From: JALZVT01 sp964519335
Lineage (GTDB): Bacteria > Pseudomonadota > Gammaproteobacteria > Pseudomonadales > Azotimanducaceae
Assembly (NCBI GenBank): GCA_964519335.1
Contig: CAZFIA010000169.1
Location: 1-8,284, forward strand
Reading direction: 5' to 3'
Length of the DNA stretch: 8,284 bases
Made by a program: the position numbers and the translations under genes
Notes under the pieces: model-generated
Database searches by the model: none
What the model was told of the DNA's origin: nothing
Seen by the model: only the letters and a program-made list of their open reading frames with translations
Part shown: one piece after another, positions 6,649-8,284 of the stretch
How positions within the stretch are numbered: position 1 is the stretch's first letter
Layout of the letters: each line of letters starts with the position of its first letter

Positions 6649-7806
6649 ATGAACCAATCTGAACTACTCGATCGTCTCCGCGTCCATCTCGACGCTGGCT
6701 CTACCGATATGGCGTCCAATAGCCTGCGGGTGCCTGCCTCCCATTATGTTTGCGAAGAGCAGGGGGCCAAAGAAGTTGAGGCGCTATTTGTTAAGCGGCC
6801 CTTGCTTGTCGCGTTGACGCCAAACTTCCCCAACCCTGGTGATTACTTAACTCACGAAGCATTGAATACGAGCCTGTTGCTCGTGAGAGGTAAAGATGGC
6901 GTAGCTCGAGCGTTCATTAACGCCTGTCGCCATCGTGGGGCGCGTATCGCCGAAGGTAGCGGTACGAAGAAGTCGTTTTCGTGCCCGTTTCATGCATGGA
7001 ACTGGGATCTTGACGGCAAACTCATCGCCCGACCCAACAGCAGCGGTGGTTTTGACGATGTGGGTGAGGTTTACGACAAACTTCTGGAAGTGCCCTGTTA
7101 CGAAACTGCTGGTCTGGTGTTTGTGTTGCTCGAAGGCGATAACATCGAAACCAAAGTTCAAGAAATCATGGGCCCTGCACTTGACGACATTGCGAGCTTT
7201 GATATTTCCAATACGCAGTACATCGACAGCCGCACAACTGAACTGGATTGCAACTACAAGTTTATGCTGGACGGCTTTGCTGAGACGTATCATATAGCGC
7301 CATTGCACAAGAACACGATTGCGCCCTTTTACTATTCTGGGTCAACGATTGTCGACAGCATTAACGAAGTAGTTCGGCTTGTTTCGCCCCGGCGCACGAT
7401 CGACAAAGAATTTGAGAAACCATCAGAAGATCAAGATCAGGTACTGCCCTATTGTACTACCGAGTATCTGATAGCGCCTAATGTTCTGCTCACCCATCAA
7501 GTAGATCACATTCAGTTCTGGCGGGTGTACCCGCTAGAGGGTGCCCAGCGTTGCCGCATTGAACTTAACGTGTTTTGGCCCAAGCCGATGGACGACGAAG
7601 CCTGGCGGAAAGCTCGATTGAATGTCGATTTAGTTTGGCAAGTCACAGTTGATGAAGACTTCCCGCAGAGCGTCTCCATTCACAGTAACTTAACGAACGG
7701 CTCCATGCCCGAGTTGGTTTTTGGTCAAAACGAACCTGGGCTAATTCAATACCATCTGAATATCGCCAAGGTGATTGGTAGCGATAAACTGATTGCCGTG
7801 GGCTAA
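6649..7806 (+). CDS. Rieske non-heme iron oxygenase, large (alpha) subunit
   Basis: The 385-residue protein has an N-terminal Rieske [2Fe-2S] domain with C93-R-H95 and C112-P-F-H115, a 16-residue gap, inside NACRHRGARI and SCPFHAW. The C-terminal catalytic domain carries the iron-binding stretch FAETYHIAPLH: H215 and H220 as histidine ligands, with E212 in the place of the acid that links the Rieske and iron sites. D337 in VDEDFPQ is the probable third ligand. The length and layout match ring-hydroxylating and related Rieske oxygenases, which use O2 and electrons from a separate reductase to hydroxylate, demethylate or cleave small organic substrates in the cytoplasm. No ferredoxin or reductase gene is in the window, so the partner must be elsewhere. 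Substrate unknown. The ATG at 6649 has only a distant AGG upstream. The gene is divergent from the CoA-transferase and ends 10 bases from the sulfatase stop. Confidence 0.9.
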   Translation: MNQSELLDRLRVHLDAGSTDMASNSLRVPASHYVCEEQGAKEVEALFVKRPLLVALTPNFPNPGDYLTHEALNTSLLLVRGKDGVARAFINACRHRGARIAEGSGTKKSFSCPFHAWNWDLDGKLIARPNSSGGFDDVGEVYDKLLEVPCYETAGLVFVLLEGDNIETKVQEIMGPALDDIASFDISNTQYIDSRTTELDCNYKFMLDGFAETYHIAPLHKNTIAPFYYSGSTIVDSINEVVRLVSPRRTIDKEFEKPSEDQDQVLPYCTTEYLIAPNVLLTHQVDHIQFWRVYPLEGAQRCRIELNVFWPKPMDDEAWRKARLNVDLVWQVTVDEDFPQSVSIHSNLTNGSMPELVFGQNEPGLIQYHLNIAKVIGSDKLIAVG

Positions 7807-7816
7807 GCGAGAGCGG

Positions 7817-8284
7817 CTAGGTTGCGACTTTGCGCCGGTTCTTTAACAAACGCCTGGCCAATGCAACCAAACAGACTAAGAGTGCTAATGCAATTAGTAG
7901 AGCCGCAAGCGGATAGACGGCTGCGGCAATCATAAGTTCTCCTACGGCTGAAGTTACCAACCGCCACTGGCTTACGTTCGATTCCAGCGCCTCCGACCAG
8001 ACGGGTCCGTTTCGGTTTTGAGCAAGGAGTTTACGAAGTTCACCGATTTCCTCCGCTAGCTCGGGGTGTTCAACCAGATTGGTGGTTTCTGCCGGGTCTT
8101 CGACAAGGTTAAACAGCATCTCTGCAAGCGTCGCGTTTTCTTTGTCGAACCATCGCGTGTAACGATAGGTGCTGTTTCTAATCGACTCGCCGTTCTGCCA
8201 GCGGGACACGCTCACCGGCTTCTGCGGAACGTCAGTTTGTGTTGGACTCTGCAGCATAGATTTCAGGGACGCGCCTTCCATATG
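7817..8284 (-). CDS. Sulfatase, C-terminal part with membrane anchor (partial)
   Basis: The frame is open to the right edge (155 residues plus stop), so the true start and the formylglycine active-site motif lie outside the window. The visible part begins HMEGASLKSML, resembling the GxSL-PLL stretch found late in sulfatases, then RNSTYRYTRWF and EMLFNLVEDPAETTNL, the familiar 'ELYDL..DP.E..NL' end of the alkaline-phosphatase-superfamily sulfatase fold. After the fold comes a hydrophobic helix (about residues 115-141 counted from the internal Met) followed by a basic tail, RRLLKNRRK. This suggests the catalytic domain is held on the outer face of the inner membrane by a C-terminal anchor. The ATG at 8281 is internal, not a start. 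Its relation to the convergent Rieske gene is unknown. Confidence 0.8.
   Translation of the reverse strand, partial: HMEGASLKSMLQSPTQTDVPQKPVSVSRWQNGESIRNSTYRYTRWFDKENATLAEMLFNLVEDPAETTNLVEHPELAEEIGELRKLLAQNRNGPVWSEALESNVSQWRLVTSAVGELMIAAAVYPLAALLIALALLVCLVALARRLLKNRRKVAT

Noticed and set aside
6847..7308. Minus-strand open frame of 153 residues
   Set aside because: It is antisense to the Rieske domain and iron-site codons of a clear oxygenase gene.
7787..7830. Possible terminator between the Rieske and sulfatase genes
   Set aside because: Only a 4-base GCCG/CGGC pairing with a large loop is available, without a T-run.

Overview
The window looks like chromosomal DNA of a Gram-negative bacterium, most likely a marine or aquatic gammaproteobacterium. 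The reasons are moderate G+C, a near-consensus Fur box over a sigma70-type promoter, a GtrB/GtrII-type glycan gene set, and a mix of class III CoA-transferase, Rieske oxygenase and sulfatase genes. This placement is an inference from gene content; there is no rRNA or marker gene here. I see no tRNA, rRNA, CRISPR array or transposase gene.

Left edge (1-330): a minus-strand gene begins at a GTG at 168 and runs off the window. It encodes a signal peptide, then a doubled five-residue repeat (ENTKR/ENTER), then at least nine Ala-Glu dipeptides written by a perfect hexanucleotide repeat (1-54). Upstream lie a good -35/-10 pair, a strong Fur box on the -35, and a weaker second box. An exported, iron-regulated protein is expected, perhaps a TonB-dependent receptor.

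Glycan region (331-5172): a large minus-strand GtrII-like membrane glycosyltransferase with an unusual C-terminal beta-rich domain (331-2418) is divergent from a tightly packed plus-strand operon. The operon encodes a SAM methyltransferase (2539-3234), a GtrB/ArnC-like polyprenyl-phosphate glycosyltransferase (3234-4277) and an extended SDR sugar-nucleotide epimerase/reductase-like protein (4264-5172). The second and third genes overlap the end of the gene before them (TAATG at 3232-3236, and a 14-base overlap). Together they suggest a lipid-carrier system: the SDR and methyltransferase would prepare or modify a sugar, GtrB would load it on undecaprenyl phosphate, and the GtrII-like protein would transfer it to a surface glycan.

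Metabolic region (5210-8284): a minus-strand CaiB/BaiF family III CoA-transferase (5210-6397) is divergent from a plus-strand Rieske non-heme iron oxygenase alpha subunit (6649-7806). Their 251-base spacer carries a small tandem repeat with GGGGTC-type flanks. The C-terminal part of a membrane-anchored sulfatase enters from the right edge on the minus strand (7817-8284), ending 10 bases from the Rieske stop. No reductase or ferredoxin for the oxygenase is present in the window.
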